Assembly: GCA_037189845.1 (NCBI GenBank)
Contig: JBBCIS010000005.1
Location: forward strand, 62,001-126,000
DNA: 64,000 bases
Direction of reading: 5' to 3'
DNA from: JAMLHH01 sp037189845
GTDB taxonomy: Bacteria > Bacteroidota > Bacteroidia > Chitinophagales > JADIYW01
This document shows, in pieces, positions 45,311 to 54,695 of the stretch (the first letter of the stretch is position 1; each line of letters begins with the position of its first letter). The notes beneath the pieces are model-generated. The model was not told the DNA's origin. It searched no databases and was given only the letters and a program-made list of their open reading frames with translations. The position numbers and the translations under genes were made by a program.

Positions 45311-45330
45311 ATTTGAGTGATATCACAAAT
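45311..45330. promoter_or_regulatory. Candidate operator of the uronate genes
   Basis: GTGATATCAC (45317-45326) is a perfect 10-base palindrome with partly symmetric ATTTGA/CAAAT flanks, lying just upstream of the kdgK -7 box. It resembles CRP/FNR or GntR half-sites. The regulator is unknown. Confidence 0.35.
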
Positions 45331-45434
45331 AAGCTGAAAAGCATTTAGATGGAGGAGCTATGCGAAACTTGCAGTTTCGTATCATTATTTTATTGCCTTT
45401 GGCAATTCCCGAAAAATTGCAACTATTTTCTTCT

Positions 45435-45615
45435 CATACTTTTTTTAGAAAAAAGTATGCAAAAAAGCGCGCTGTGTCTCAAAGCTGACCCACTTTATAC
45501 TCAATGGCTAAATCTTCTAAACTCCTCCTGACGTCGTCAGACAGTAGAAGATTTTAAGCCATTTTTGTATAGTGGGTGCCCAGCTTTTTCGTCAATGCGC
45601 ATCGTATCGGACAAC
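45435..45615. repeat. Structured repeat A, copy 2
   Basis: Same layout as 39818-40000: first hairpin CATACTTTTTT/AAAAAAGTATG (45435-45459), long stem from AAAGCTGACCCACT (45481) to AGTGGGTGCCCAGCTTT, apical CTGAC-gtc-GTCAG (45528-45540), GGACAAC end. Both terminal hairpins differ in sequence from copy 1 yet stay paired. Confidence 0.85.
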
Positions 45616-45883
45616 TTTTATCGCTACTTTCTAACATGGTAAATACTGAAACACAGTATTCCCCAAGCTGAGAAAGTTATTTTGGCAACACTCGCAATTT
45701 TTTTCGGGGGCTGTTTCTGTGAAAATTTTCACACGGTCGTTGATAACGCACTCCTTAAAATAGAAATTCAAAAATATCGAATGTAGCAACAAACACGGCA
45801 ATTTATTGAATAAGAATTAGTAGATTGTCAACTATTTTTTTGAAACAACAAACTCATAACTTAAAGAATCTATCAACGCTGTC

Positions 45884-46705
45884 ATGAATTTTTTAAACAA
45901 ATTTTCTCTTCAAGGAAAAGTCATCGTCGTAACAGGCGGCACAGGTGTACTCGGCGAAGCATTCGTCTCAGCCATCGCACAAGCCGGAGCTCATGTAGCT
46001 ATTTTGGGCAGAGATAGCGAAAGGTTAGAACAACGTGTAGAGTCCGCCAAAAGCTATGGCGTAGATGCATTGGGAATCACCGCCGATGTGCTAAGCGAAC
46101 AAGAGATGACAGATGCAAAAAATAAAATTCTGGAACACTTCGGTACTATCGACGGTCTGCTCAATGCCGCCGGAGGCAACCTGCCCGGAGCTACTATCCA
46201 ACCTGGAGACAATTTGTTTGACGCATCTCTTACTGATACTTTCAAATCTATAGAATTAAATCTGCACGGCACCATGATTCCTACTCATGTTTTCGGACGT
46301 GTCATCGCAGAAAAAGGTGCCGGTTCTATTGTCAATATTTCTTCGTTGGCAGCAAGTCGTTCTATCACCAGAGTGTTGGGCTACACCGTTGCCAAGCACG
46401 GAATCAGCGGCTATACAAAGTGGATGGCGACAGAACTTTCGCTTCGTTATGGAGACAAAGTAAGGGTCAATGCTATCGCTCCCGGTGTATTTCTTACACT
46501 TCAGAACAAAAAATTACTGACAAATCCTGATGGTTCTTTCACTGAAAGAGCTCAAAAATTCGTCAACAATACACCATATTCCCGTCTGGGAAATCCTGAG
46601 GAACTACAGGGAACTTTAATCTATCTGCTCAGCGATGCATCAGCTTTCGTCAACGGCGAAACAATTTTTGTAGATGGCGGTATCAATGCATGGAATGGCG
46701 TATAA
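45884..46705 (+). CDS. SDR-family D-fructuronate reductase (mannonate oxidoreductase)
   Basis: NAD(P)H-dependent short-chain dehydrogenase, 273 residues, performing the UxuB step (fructuronate to mannonate) with an unrelated fold. Cofactor motif TGGTGVLGEAFV at 18-29, NAAGGN near 98, catalytic Ser in VNISSLAAS and YTVAKHG (Tyr/Lys) near 164, C-terminal VNGETIFVDGGINAW. The position directly before uxuA and uxaC, and the absence of a classic UxuB, make this role likely. An inner ATG at the uxuA junction lies 13 bases on. Confidence 0.88.
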   Translation: MNFLNKFSLQGKVIVVTGGTGVLGEAFVSAIAQAGAHVAILGRDSERLEQRVESAKSYGVDALGITADVLSEQEMTDAKNKILEHFGTIDGLLNAAGGNLPGATIQPGDNLFDASLTDTFKSIELNLHGTMIPTHVFGRVIAEKGAGSIVNISSLAASRSITRVLGYTVAKHGISGYTKWMATELSLRYGDKVRVNAIAPGVFLTLQNKKLLTNPDGSFTERAQKFVNNTPYSRLGNPEELQGTLIYLLSDASAFVNGETIFVDGGINAWNGV

Positions 46706-46718
46706 AGAATTATCTGAA

Positions 46719-47888
46719 ATGAAAAAGTTAGAACAAACATGGAGATGGTACGGACCGAATGACCCGGTATCATTGCAGGATATAAAACAAGCCGGAGCAA
46801 CAGGAATCGTTACAGCATTACATCATGTTCCTCACGGAGAAATCTGGACGGTGGAAGAAATTTCCAAAAGGAAAAATCAGGTGGAAGGTGAAGGTTTCAC
46901 ATGGTCAGTAGTGGAAAGTGTACCTGTACACGAAGCGATAAAAACCCGGTCAGAAGAAGCAGAAAAATATCTTTCTAATTACAGACAGACATTAAAAAAT
47001 CTAAGTCAATGCGGAGTTAAAACTGTCTGTTACAACTTTATGCCTGTTCTGGACTGGACACGTACTCAACTGGATTTGACAATGAAAGACGGCTCAAAAG
47101 CCCTGTATTTCAACTGGATAGATTTGGCTTATTTCGATATTTTTATTTTGAAAAGAGAAAAAGCAAAAGATGATTATCCGGCAGAAGTCATTGAGAGAGC
47201 TACTGAAAAAGCAAAAATCATCTCTCAAGATGAGGTAAAAAGACTGACCGATAATATCCTGATGGGAATACCCGGAGAGGACAATACCACTTTGGAAAGT
47301 CTGACCAGAAGCATAGAAATCTATCAAAAAATCGGAACAGAAGGTCTGAGAGAAAATCTGAAATATTTTCTGGAAAGCATAGCGGATGTCTGTGAAGAAG
47401 AAAATATAAAAATGACGATTCATCCGGACGACCCGCCTTATCCCATTCTTGGACTTCCACGAATCGTCAGCAAAAAATCGGATTTTGAATATATTACCAG
47501 TGCCGTAAACAAAGCATTTAACGGTGTTTGTTTTTGTACTGGTTCTCTGGGAGCAGGCACTGAAAATGACTTATGCGATATCTTTGATGCAGTAAAGCAC
47601 AGGACTTATTTCATTCATCTTCGCAACGTAAAAAAAGATGCTTTGGGCAACTTTTATGAAGCTGACCATCTGGATGGAGATGTAGATATGTATGCCGTCA
47701 TGAAGGCAATAGTTACTGAAAACCAAAAAAGAAATCAACCGATTCCTTTTCGTCCCGACCACGGTCACCAAATGCTCGATGACCTTCACAAAACGACCAA
47801 TCCCGGATACTCTGCGATAGGAAGATTACGCGGTCTGGCAGAACTCAGAGGGCTTGAGTTAGGTATCATTGGTAACTTTTCAAACTAA
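46719..47888 (+). CDS. uxuA: Mannonate dehydratase
   Basis: Dehydrates D-mannonate to 2-keto-3-deoxygluconate, metal-dependent TIM barrel, 389 residues. The ATG at 46719 is used because the frame upstream overlaps the reductase gene and the family starts MKKLEQTWRWYGPNDPVSL. Marks: GATGIVTALHHVPHGEIW, YNFMPVLDWTRT, MTIHPDDPPYPILGLPRI with metal ligands, FCTGSLGAG, YFIHLRNVK and FRPDHGHQMLDD. Uronate operon gene two, 13 bases from the reductase stop and 4 from the isomerase start. Confidence 0.95.
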   Translation: MKKLEQTWRWYGPNDPVSLQDIKQAGATGIVTALHHVPHGEIWTVEEISKRKNQVEGEGFTWSVVESVPVHEAIKTRSEEAEKYLSNYRQTLKNLSQCGVKTVCYNFMPVLDWTRTQLDLTMKDGSKALYFNWIDLAYFDIFILKREKAKDDYPAEVIERATEKAKIISQDEVKRLTDNILMGIPGEDNTTLESLTRSIEIYQKIGTEGLRENLKYFLESIADVCEEENIKMTIHPDDPPYPILGLPRIVSKKSDFEYITSAVNKAFNGVCFCTGSLGAGTENDLCDIFDAVKHRTYFIHLRNVKKDALGNFYEADHLDGDVDMYAVMKAIVTENQKRNQPIPFRPDHGHQMLDDLHKTTNPGYSAIGRLRGLAELRGLELGIIGNFSN

Positions 47889-47892
47889 AAAT

Positions 47893-49299
47893 ATGCAACC
47901 ATTTATACATGATAATTTTTTACTGCAATCCAAAACAGCAGAAGAGCTTTATCATCAATATGCGGTTCGTCCGTCCATCATAGACTATCATTCTCATCTT
48001 TCCCCTGAAATTGTCTGCGAAAACAAAAACTTTGACAATATCTGCCACATCTGGCTGCACGGCGACCACTACAAATGGAGAGCGATGCGGGCTTTTGGCG
48101 TGGACGAACATTATATTACCGGTAAAGCTACAGATAAAGAAAAATTTCTGAAATGGAGCGAGGTAGTCCCATATACTGTAAGAAATCCGCTCTTTCACTG
48201 GACGCAAATGGAACTGAAAAATCCTTTTGGTATTCACGAGCTTTTAAATCCTCAAAATGCTGAAAGCATTTTTCATCAGACCAACGAATTGCTGGAAAAA
48301 GAGGATTTCAAACCAAGGAATATCCTGAAACATTTCAAAGTAGAGGTATTGGGAACGACTGATGACCCGGTCGATTCACTGGAATATCACCTGCGATTGC
48401 AACAAAGCGACACTTATACGAAAGTGCTTCCGTCTTTCCGTCCTGATAAAGTATTTAAAATTGATACCGGAAATGCATTCAGAAGCTATATTCAACTTCT
48501 GGAATCTGCCAGCAATACTGAAATCAGAGATTTAAGCTCATTAATTTCAGCTTTAAAAAATCGTGTCGATTTCTTCGACCAGGCCGGATGCGTCACTGCT
48601 GACCATGGATTGAATTTTCTGCCATTACAAGGAAAATTTTCTGAAAATAAAATCAACCAGATTTTTCAGGAAGTACTGTCAGGTAATGACAATCAAGCGG
48701 AAGAAATCAAAGAAGCTTATACTTTTTGGGTATTAAAGGAATTGTGCATGATGTACCACGAAAAAGATTGGGTACAGCAATTTCACTTAGGCGCACTTCG
48801 CGATGCCAATCATTACAGGTCGGCAGTTTTGGGAGCTGATACAGGTTTTGATACGATTGGAGATTACAGACATGGGGAGCGAATCGGAAAATTTCTGAGC
48901 AGTCTGGAACAAGAGGAAAAATTGGCTAAAACCATTCTTTACAACCTAAATCCGGCCGACAATCATGTGTTTGCAGCAATGGCAGGAAATTTCCAGGAAA
49001 AAGGAATGAAAGGTAAAATACAGTTCGGAGCAGCTTGGTGGTTTCTCGACCAGCTGAAAGGAATGACCCAACAGCTCAACACATTATCCAGCATTGGTCT
49101 GATTAGCACATTTGTAGGTATGCTGACAGATTCCCGCTCATTTTTGTCTTATTCGAGACATGAATATTTCAGACGTTTATTGTGCAATTTATTCGCAGAA
49201 GATATCAATAAAGGCTATATCCCACACGACCTGAAATGGGTGGGTGGCATCATTGAAGATATCTGTTATCAAAACACCAAAAACTATTTCAACTTATAA
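47893..49299 (+). CDS. uxaC: Glucuronate/galacturonate isomerase
   Basis: First pathway step: D-glucuronate to D-fructuronate (and galacturonate to tagaturonate). 468 residues from the ATG at 47893; the longer frame uses a TTG. Marks: IIDYHSHLSPEI near 30 with the paired His, IWLHGDHYKWRAMRAFG, FHWTQMELKNPFGI, EVLGTTDDPVDSL, TADHGLN, QFHLGALRDAN, and LTDSRSFLSYSRHEYFRR near the end, all UxaC-typical. Four bases after uxuA, so translationally coupled. Confidence 0.95.
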   Translation: MQPFIHDNFLLQSKTAEELYHQYAVRPSIIDYHSHLSPEIVCENKNFDNICHIWLHGDHYKWRAMRAFGVDEHYITGKATDKEKFLKWSEVVPYTVRNPLFHWTQMELKNPFGIHELLNPQNAESIFHQTNELLEKEDFKPRNILKHFKVEVLGTTDDPVDSLEYHLRLQQSDTYTKVLPSFRPDKVFKIDTGNAFRSYIQLLESASNTEIRDLSSLISALKNRVDFFDQAGCVTADHGLNFLPLQGKFSENKINQIFQEVLSGNDNQAEEIKEAYTFWVLKELCMMYHEKDWVQQFHLGALRDANHYRSAVLGADTGFDTIGDYRHGERIGKFLSSLEQEEKLAKTILYNLNPADNHVFAAMAGNFQEKGMKGKIQFGAAWWFLDQLKGMTQQLNTLSSIGLISTFVGMLTDSRSFLSYSRHEYFRRLLCNLFAEDINKGYIPHDLKWVGGIIEDICYQNTKNYFNL

Positions 49300-49471
49300 A
49301 ACTCATTTTAGTCCACTGACGACAGGCCACGGCATCGACTCACTTCGGCTCCGCTCAGTGACCGCAACATGACATTATACTTTAAAATTGATGACTTTAT
49401 GTCATTCTGAAAGAATCTATCATTGGTCAATTTTCTTAACTAAACGCATTCACTTATAAACGGATAATTCT

Positions 49472-50845
49472 ATGGAAAATAAAACTACCGGAAATTTCAG
49501 ATGGACGATTTGTGCGCTTTTATTTTTTGCGACTACTATCAATTATCTGGACCGTCAGGTACTCAGTCTTCTTCACCCGATTCTGGAGAAAGAATTCGGC
49601 TGGTCATATTCTGATTACGGATTAATTACTGCTGTTTTCCAGATTTCCTATGCTATTTTCATGTTGTTTGCCGGTAGAATCGTAGATAAGCTGGGGACTA
49701 AAAAAGGTTTTTCTATAGCTATAATAGTATGGTCATTAGGTGCTATGCTACACGCTTACGCCATCGAAATCGGAGAAGCATCTGTCAACGTTTTAGGAAT
49801 TTTAGGCATCAGTGGCTTGTCGGTTTCGGTCGTTGGTTTCATCATCGCAAGGCTGGTTTTGGGACTCGGAGAATCCGCTAACTTTCCGGCAGCTATCAAA
49901 GCTACAGCAGAATATTTTCCTAAAAAAGAAAGAGCTTTAGCCACAGGTATATTTAATTCAGGAGCTAATGTTGGGGCTATTCTCGCTCCTCTGACCGTTC
50001 CCTGGCTGGCATATACCTACGGCTGGCAGGCATCTTTCATCATCGTAGGTTCTTTAGGATTTATCTGGCTGATTTTCTACTATATATATTTTGAAGTTCC
50101 ACAAAAGCAAAAAAGATTATCCAAAAGCGAGCTGGAATATATCACCAGCGATACTGAATCAGAGGTTCAGGATGAATCGACTGCAGATATCAAAATCTCC
50201 TGGTTGAAACTTTTAACCTTTAAACAAACATGGGCTTTTTCTTTAGGAAAATTCATGACAGACGGCGTGTGGTGGTTCTTTTTATTCTGGCTTCCGTCCT
50301 ATCTCACAGGACAGTTCGGATTATCCGGTACTGAAATTACCATCCCTCTCACAGTACTTTACACCATGACCATGATAGGCAGTGTCAGTGGTGGCATTTT
50401 ACCAATGTATTTCATCAAAAAAGGCAATCAACCTTATGAGGGACGATTAAAAGCCATGTTCATCATCGCTCTATTTCCGTTGCTAACCCTCTTATTTATT
50501 CAACCATTATCACATATCAGCTATTGTGTTCCGGTAGTTTTGATTGGCATTGCAGCTTCTGCACATCAGGCTTGGTCGGCCAATATGTACAATACCGTTA
50601 CAGATATGTTTCCCAAACCGGCGGTAGGAAGTGTTATAGGAATCATAGGCATGTCAGGAGGTATCGGCGGTGCGTTGGTATCTTATTTTGCAGGTAGAAT
50701 TTTTGACCACTACAAATTGCTCGGCAATATTGAATCCGGATATTTTATCGTTTTCTTGTATGGTTCCCTCGCTTATGTGGCTGCATGGTGTGTGATGAAA
50801 GTACTCGTACCTAAAACCAAGATGATAAAATTGAGTGAGCTGTAA
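49472..50845 (+). CDS. MFS hexuronate transporter (ExuT-like)
   Basis: Twelve-helix proton symporter, 457 residues, bringing in glucuronate/galacturonate. N-terminal FRWTICALLFFATTINYLDRQVLSLL is the ACS-family signature seen in ExuT; AGRIVDKLGTKKGF is the MFS loop motif and ARLVLGLGESANFPAAIKATAEYFPKKERALATGIF the ACS motif. The second half includes SGGILPMYF and MSGGIGGALVSYFAGR. 172 bases after uxaC, so part of the same operon or a neighbouring unit. Substrate by context. Confidence 0.9.
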   Translation: MENKTTGNFRWTICALLFFATTINYLDRQVLSLLHPILEKEFGWSYSDYGLITAVFQISYAIFMLFAGRIVDKLGTKKGFSIAIIVWSLGAMLHAYAIEIGEASVNVLGILGISGLSVSVVGFIIARLVLGLGESANFPAAIKATAEYFPKKERALATGIFNSGANVGAILAPLTVPWLAYTYGWQASFIIVGSLGFIWLIFYYIYFEVPQKQKRLSKSELEYITSDTESEVQDESTADIKISWLKLLTFKQTWAFSLGKFMTDGVWWFFLFWLPSYLTGQFGLSGTEITIPLTVLYTMTMIGSVSGGILPMYFIKKGNQPYEGRLKAMFIIALFPLLTLLFIQPLSHISYCVPVVLIGIAASAHQAWSANMYNTVTDMFPKPAVGSVIGIIGMSGGIGGALVSYFAGRIFDHYKLLGNIESGYFIVFLYGSLAYVAAWCVMKVLVPKTKMIKLSEL

Positions 50846-50923
50846 ATCAGCTTAGTTTAATTGAAAGTTTTGCGGGAGTCGCTAGTGACAGCTACCTAAC
50901 ATTATACGATAGGACACAGTTGT

Positions 50924-50941
50924 GTTTTCAATGTTGAAAAC
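50924..50941. promoter_or_regulatory. Palindrome upstream of the KAP ATPase gene
   Basis: GTTTTCAA-TG-TTGAAAAC, perfect 8-2-8 (9-2-9 with the next pair), 51 bases before the ATG at 50993. Candidate operator. Confidence 0.4.
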
Positions 50942-50992
50942 ATTCTATACAAATATCCTATATGATGTTTGAATGGTGGTACTTTTGGAGGT

Positions 50993-53473
50993 ATGAGTGA
51001 GAAAGTAAGAACTGTAGAAGATAAATTCAAAGATTATTTGAATACAAATGCACATAGCTTATTTGTCTATGTGACAGTTCTTACTCTGATTATATTTTTC
51101 AGAGAAGATATTTCAGCACTCGCTGCTTACCACTTAAAAGATTCCGAGTCATTAAAAACGATTGGTATTCTTGATAAAGCAGTATTTCTTTTTCTCTTTG
51201 TCTTAGTATCATCATGGATAATTATCAAGAAAATTACTGGTTATGTTTTCTCTCTGAAAAGATTCTGGATTTATACTTACTTCATACTCGTTTATTTCAT
51301 ATTCAGACTATCTGATTCGTTCCCTGAAAATCTAAAAATAGCTGAAAGTTGCGCCATTATTCTGCCTGATTTATTAGTCATAATATATGCAATATTGGCA
51401 TGGGCGAATGTTCGAAATATAGTAGAATTGTTTGAAGAGTATGATGAAATTAAAACACCAATCGGACAACATGGCTTTATAGCAGACACTCCTAAAAAAG
51501 AACAAGAAGAGCAGAATCTATGGTCACAGGCATATGTAGAAAGTTTTGTTAAGAATCTCTGTCATACCTATACCGATGATGCTTCTTTCAATGTTTTGCT
51601 CAATAGTGAGTGGGGTACAGGTAAAACAAGTTTCATCAATCAGGTAAGAAAGACTTTTAAAGATTCGTATCCGGAAAAATATATTTGGGTCGATTTCAAT
51701 GCATGGAAATCTGAAAATGCTCAACATATTGTTGGTGATTTTTTCGAACAACTGGAAGATGAGCTTTCAAAAGAGCATGCTGGAGCAAAAAGAGCCATCC
51801 AAAAATATCTACACAAGATTGACAGTTCCAGTGTAGGTTGGTTGGGAGCATTTATATCTCTGTTCAGAAACAATAGCCTAAAAACCAGTAGAGAACATTT
51901 AGATGATATTCTTCTCTCTATCAATAAAAAAATCATCATTGCAGTAGATGATGTAGACAGACTGAGTAAAGAAGAAATATCCGAAGTTCTAAAACTCATC
52001 AGGAATACTGCAAATTTTAAAGATTTGTTCTTTATCGTGGCTTGTGATAAGGATTACTTGAATGAAGCGATTAAGAAAATAAATGAGAATAATTATGAGG
52101 TATATTCCCGAAAAATCTTTCAACTAGAACTCAATTTGCCTAAATATTATGAACATGTATTTAGTGAATTTACTGAAAATCTATTTCTAAAAAATATAGA
52201 TTTTATTGAACGTGATTATATATATATAAATAAACACACATTACTAAAGCGAATATTCGAAGAATTGAATATAAACGATATAAGAAGCATAAAGATTATA
52301 TACAATTCATTTATTCTGAATTATCATATAATAGGAAAAGAAGTCAATGTTTTAGACTTGCTAATTCTGGAAATAATAAGATTTAAGTTTCCAAAAATAT
52401 ATAATTCTTTAAAAACAAGAAACCAAATTCTAGATAAAATATTATCAATTAGTGACATAATACATTTTAATGAATTCAATTTAATTGGGGAAAGAAATAA
52501 AATCAAAGAAGACCACGAAATCATTTCAAATAATAAAAACTCAAAGATTTTATTTGAAATATTAGCCAGAGGCTCTTTTGACTTGAGCAGATTTGCAGTT
52601 AGAAAAAGTAGGTTCAGATACTTTTCATATAGCTTGAACAAAAATGAAAAGTCTATCTATACAATAAAACAACTTTTATTAAATAAGAATGATGTTGACT
52701 CAAAGGATGAATTAATTAAATACATAAATAACAACCTTGAGAATTTTTCCGCATTAGACTTAGAACAGTTTTTAAATCAAGAACTTATAAACAAAAAAGA
52801 ACTTTCTGATTTATTAATCGCTATTGTTCAAGAAAACATACAAAAGAATTTGGCTAACCCTAAGATAGGTTGGCTTCTTTTAGATTATCTTTCTAATAGT
52901 TCTTCGGAAGGATTAACCTATTTAGAACAAACCAATAATCCAAAAGAATCTCTCTGGTACAACATTGTCAGCTTGATATATAAGCGCAAACACAATCTTT
53001 TTGGACGTGAAATAGAGATTTACGAAAACATAATTTCCAGTTACAAAGAATTACTCCCTTTACTTGATAGAATGCAAAAAAGATTTTTCTTCCAACTCAT
53101 TATTCAAGCATTAGAAATACTTTTCCATTTTTCAGAAAAGCAAGATGGCTCTTATTATAGGAATTTAGAATTTAAAAATTTATACTATCAGTTACTTATT
53201 TATATTTCAGAAACTGATTTTAATATTGTCTTTTGTTATCTTTTTTCTGAAGATTATTACATAGACAAGCATCATATTGATAGAGTTTTTAATGATAAAG
53301 AAATGTTCAAACATTATATAATTGAATTATCAAAATTAGAATTTATAAGCCAAGACTTAGCGAATAGAATTATTAGTGCATATTCTCTTTCAGTCGTTAT
53401 TTATTTTAATGATTATCTGCATAAAGAATCAAAGGAATACATTAGAACAAGACCCCACAGAATAGCTTATTAA
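50993..53473 (+). CDS. KAP-family P-loop NTPase, membrane-anchored
   Basis: 826 residues from the ATG at 50993 (the longer frame opens at a TTG). N-terminus carries about four hydrophobic segments (to about 150), then the NTPase: Walker A LNSEWGTGKTSFINQV about 203-218, WVDFNAWKSENAQHIVGDF, a family-typical strand, Walker B IIIAVDDVDRLSKEEI near 315 with arginine finger-like residues after it. Residues 420-826 are helical and unlike known domains. KAP proteins include defence-linked ATPases (QatA is one), so an anti-phage role is possible but unproven. Codon usage becomes very AT-rich after about 52150. Ends facing toxin remnants. Confidence 0.85.
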   Translation: MSEKVRTVEDKFKDYLNTNAHSLFVYVTVLTLIIFFREDISALAAYHLKDSESLKTIGILDKAVFLFLFVLVSSWIIIKKITGYVFSLKRFWIYTYFILVYFIFRLSDSFPENLKIAESCAIILPDLLVIIYAILAWANVRNIVELFEEYDEIKTPIGQHGFIADTPKKEQEEQNLWSQAYVESFVKNLCHTYTDDASFNVLLNSEWGTGKTSFINQVRKTFKDSYPEKYIWVDFNAWKSENAQHIVGDFFEQLEDELSKEHAGAKRAIQKYLHKIDSSSVGWLGAFISLFRNNSLKTSREHLDDILLSINKKIIIAVDDVDRLSKEEISEVLKLIRNTANFKDLFFIVACDKDYLNEAIKKINENNYEVYSRKIFQLELNLPKYYEHVFSEFTENLFLKNIDFIERDYIYINKHTLLKRIFEELNINDIRSIKIIYNSFILNYHIIGKEVNVLDLLILEIIRFKFPKIYNSLKTRNQILDKILSISDIIHFNEFNLIGERNKIKEDHEIISNNKNSKILFEILARGSFDLSRFAVRKSRFRYFSYSLNKNEKSIYTIKQLLLNKNDVDSKDELIKYINNNLENFSALDLEQFLNQELINKKELSDLLIAIVQENIQKNLANPKIGWLLLDYLSNSSSEGLTYLEQTNNPKESLWYNIVSLIYKRKHNLFGREIEIYENIISSYKELLPLLDRMQKRFFFQLIIQALEILFHFSEKQDGSYYRNLEFKNLYYQLLIYISETDFNIVFCYLFSEDYYIDKHHIDRVFNDKEMFKHYIIELSKLEFISQDLANRIISAYSLSVVIYFNDYLHKESKEYIRTRPHRIAY

Positions 53474-53665
53474 TTGTGATGTATCCAATATTTTAAGGTT
53501 ACCAGATATCGTTCTTCTATCTCAGGTGTCCATTTTATTTTGAACATACCTCTTGCGGAGTGATGAACTTCTTCACTGTCCTTTAGCAAACCTTTTTCGT
53601 ATTTCTTCAATGCCATTGTTGATAGACTGCAATACTTCTATGGAAAAATGGACATTTTCATCCGG
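53470..53665 (-). pseudogene. Degenerate antitoxin-toxin remnant (ParD/ParE-like)
   Basis: After correcting one extra A in CGAAAAAGG (about 53595-53603) the frame reads SINNGIEEIRKGLLKDSEEV, an antitoxin-like tail, then runs into MFKIKWTPEIEERYLVTLKY (53547 down to 53470), the start of a RelE/ParE toxin cut at 25 residues. The last base of its stop overlaps the KAP stop on the other strand. The antitoxin part is repeated at 54785-54905. Confidence 0.6.
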
Positions 53666-53742
53666 AAGAGTTTTGTATGAAAATTTATTTTCTGAAGAGA
53701 CTGTTTTGCAGCTTCCTCCCATTTAATGATGCAGTTTACCAT
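53638..53742 (-). pseudogene. Truncated RelE/ParE toxin start
   Basis: ATG at 53742 overlaps the stop of the antitoxin gene (ATGGTAA), the usual coupling of toxin and antitoxin. It reads MVNCIIKWEEAAKQSLQKIN, a good RelE/ParE N-terminus, then loses similarity and stops after 34 residues. About 75 residues are missing. Confidence 0.65.
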
Positions 53743-53963
53743 TTAGCAGCTTCCAACTCTACTTCATCCTGAGTAAAATAAATACCCGCATTTATTCTGG
53801 CTTCAGCTTCGTCTATCTCTCTGTTGTATTGTTCTATACTAATGTCCTGAGACTGTTCTTTCAACTTTAGATATGTTTTAATAAAACCCAATATATTTTT
53901 CTTTTCTTCTTTACCCAAGAGCGGTAAAGAGGATATTATTTCTTTATCTAAGGTCTGTATCAT
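53736..53963 (-). CDS. Orphan type II antitoxin
   Basis: 75 residues: helical N-terminus MIQTLDKEIISSLPLLGKEEK, and the conserved tail ISIEQYNREIDEAEARINAG...YFTQDEVELEAAKW typical of Bacteroidota addiction-module antitoxins that precede RelE/ParE toxins. The following toxin gene is truncated, so the protein has no partner here. It may still silence a related toxin in trans. Confidence 0.75.
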   Translation of the reverse strand: MIQTLDKEIISSLPLLGKEEKKNILGFIKTYLKLKEQSQDISIEQYNREIDEAEARINAGIYFTQDEVELEAAKW

Positions 53964-54129
53964 ATCATTTCCTTTAATTTCAAATTTACATTTTTTGTTT
54001 TATAGTATGTGGATATTATTGGAGTAACGATGATTGACATAAAACCATACAATATCTGTCTGAAAGTAAGTAGGAAGAATGAATCTGCTTTTTGATACAA
54101 TTTTATCAAAAGTATTTTTCAAAATAATA

Positions 54130-54414
54130 TTACCGGGGTGGGAAACTTTTATACACATCTCCCCTGCTCAAGACACAAAAAACAATAACATCTGGGTGTA
54201 TATATTCGATACCTATCCGATAAGAACCTGTTCTGATACGGTAATAATTGTTGCTGTTTTTCTTTTGACCGCTCATTTTTTTATAGTCCAAATCTGTATC
54301 TTCTAATCTGGAAGCGGTGTTCAATGTCTCTATTATCTCCAATACACTTAGCTTTATGTCCTGTGGTAACAGTCTGACTTGTTTTACAAATGATTTTTTG
54401 AAAGTCAGATTCAT
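54130..54414 (-). CDS. RelE/ParE family toxin
   Basis: 94 residues, intact. The RelE fold shows FKKSFVKQVRLLPQDIK, LDYKKMSGQKKNSNNYYRIR, GSYRIGIEYI and the final strand VIVFCVLSRGDVYKSFPPR, with arginines at the usual catalytic/DNA-contact sites. Preceded by its antitoxin with a 4-base overlap (ATGA). Target (ribosome-bound mRNA or gyrase) cannot be told. Confidence 0.85.
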   Translation of the reverse strand: MNLTFKKSFVKQVRLLPQDIKLSVLEIIETLNTASRLEDTDLDYKKMSGQKKNSNNYYRIRTGSYRIGIEYIHPDVIVFCVLSRGDVYKSFPPR

Positions 54415-54695
54415 ATTGCTAGTTGAGACTTAAAATCTTCATAGCTGATGGTTTCTTCAGATTCCATATTTTCCATTAATCTGAGCAACATATAATCTTC
54501 TACATCTTCATTGTTGATGATACTCAATAGCTGTTCGACCTCATCCGGTGTCCAGTTTCCCTTTTGTTTTTTAGCAGAAAATGTAGCAGTTTTCAACCCC
54601 ATTTTCCTGCTGAGATAGTCTTGTCTGTAACCACTGACCTCTATCAAATTTGCTACATGAGCCAGCAATACTTTATAGCTACTTACAATATCCAT
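54411..54695 (-). CDS. Antitoxin of the RelE/ParE module
   Basis: 94 residues from the ATG at 54695; a TTG 12 bases upstream is the alternative. It holds an N-terminal Xre-like helix-turn-helix (LIEVSGYRQDYLSRKMGLKTATF) and a helical C-terminus (LMENMESEETISYEDFKSQL) to bind the toxin. It overlaps the toxin start by 4 bases, giving the standard antitoxin-first operon. Confidence 0.8.
   Translation of the reverse strand: MDIVSSYKVLLAHVANLIEVSGYRQDYLSRKMGLKTATFSAKKQKGNWTPDEVEQLLSIINNEDVEDYMLLRLMENMESEETISYEDFKSQLAI

Larger units (their letters stand above)
45194..45883. other. Divergent regulatory region of the uronate genes (690 bases)
   Basis: Holds the kdgK promoter, the palindrome at 45317-45326, a GCGAAACTTGCAGTTTCG hairpin near 45363-45380 with TTGCCTTTGGCAA (45398-45410), and repeat A copy 2. 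No gene for a GntR- or LacI-type regulator is present. Confidence 0.6.
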
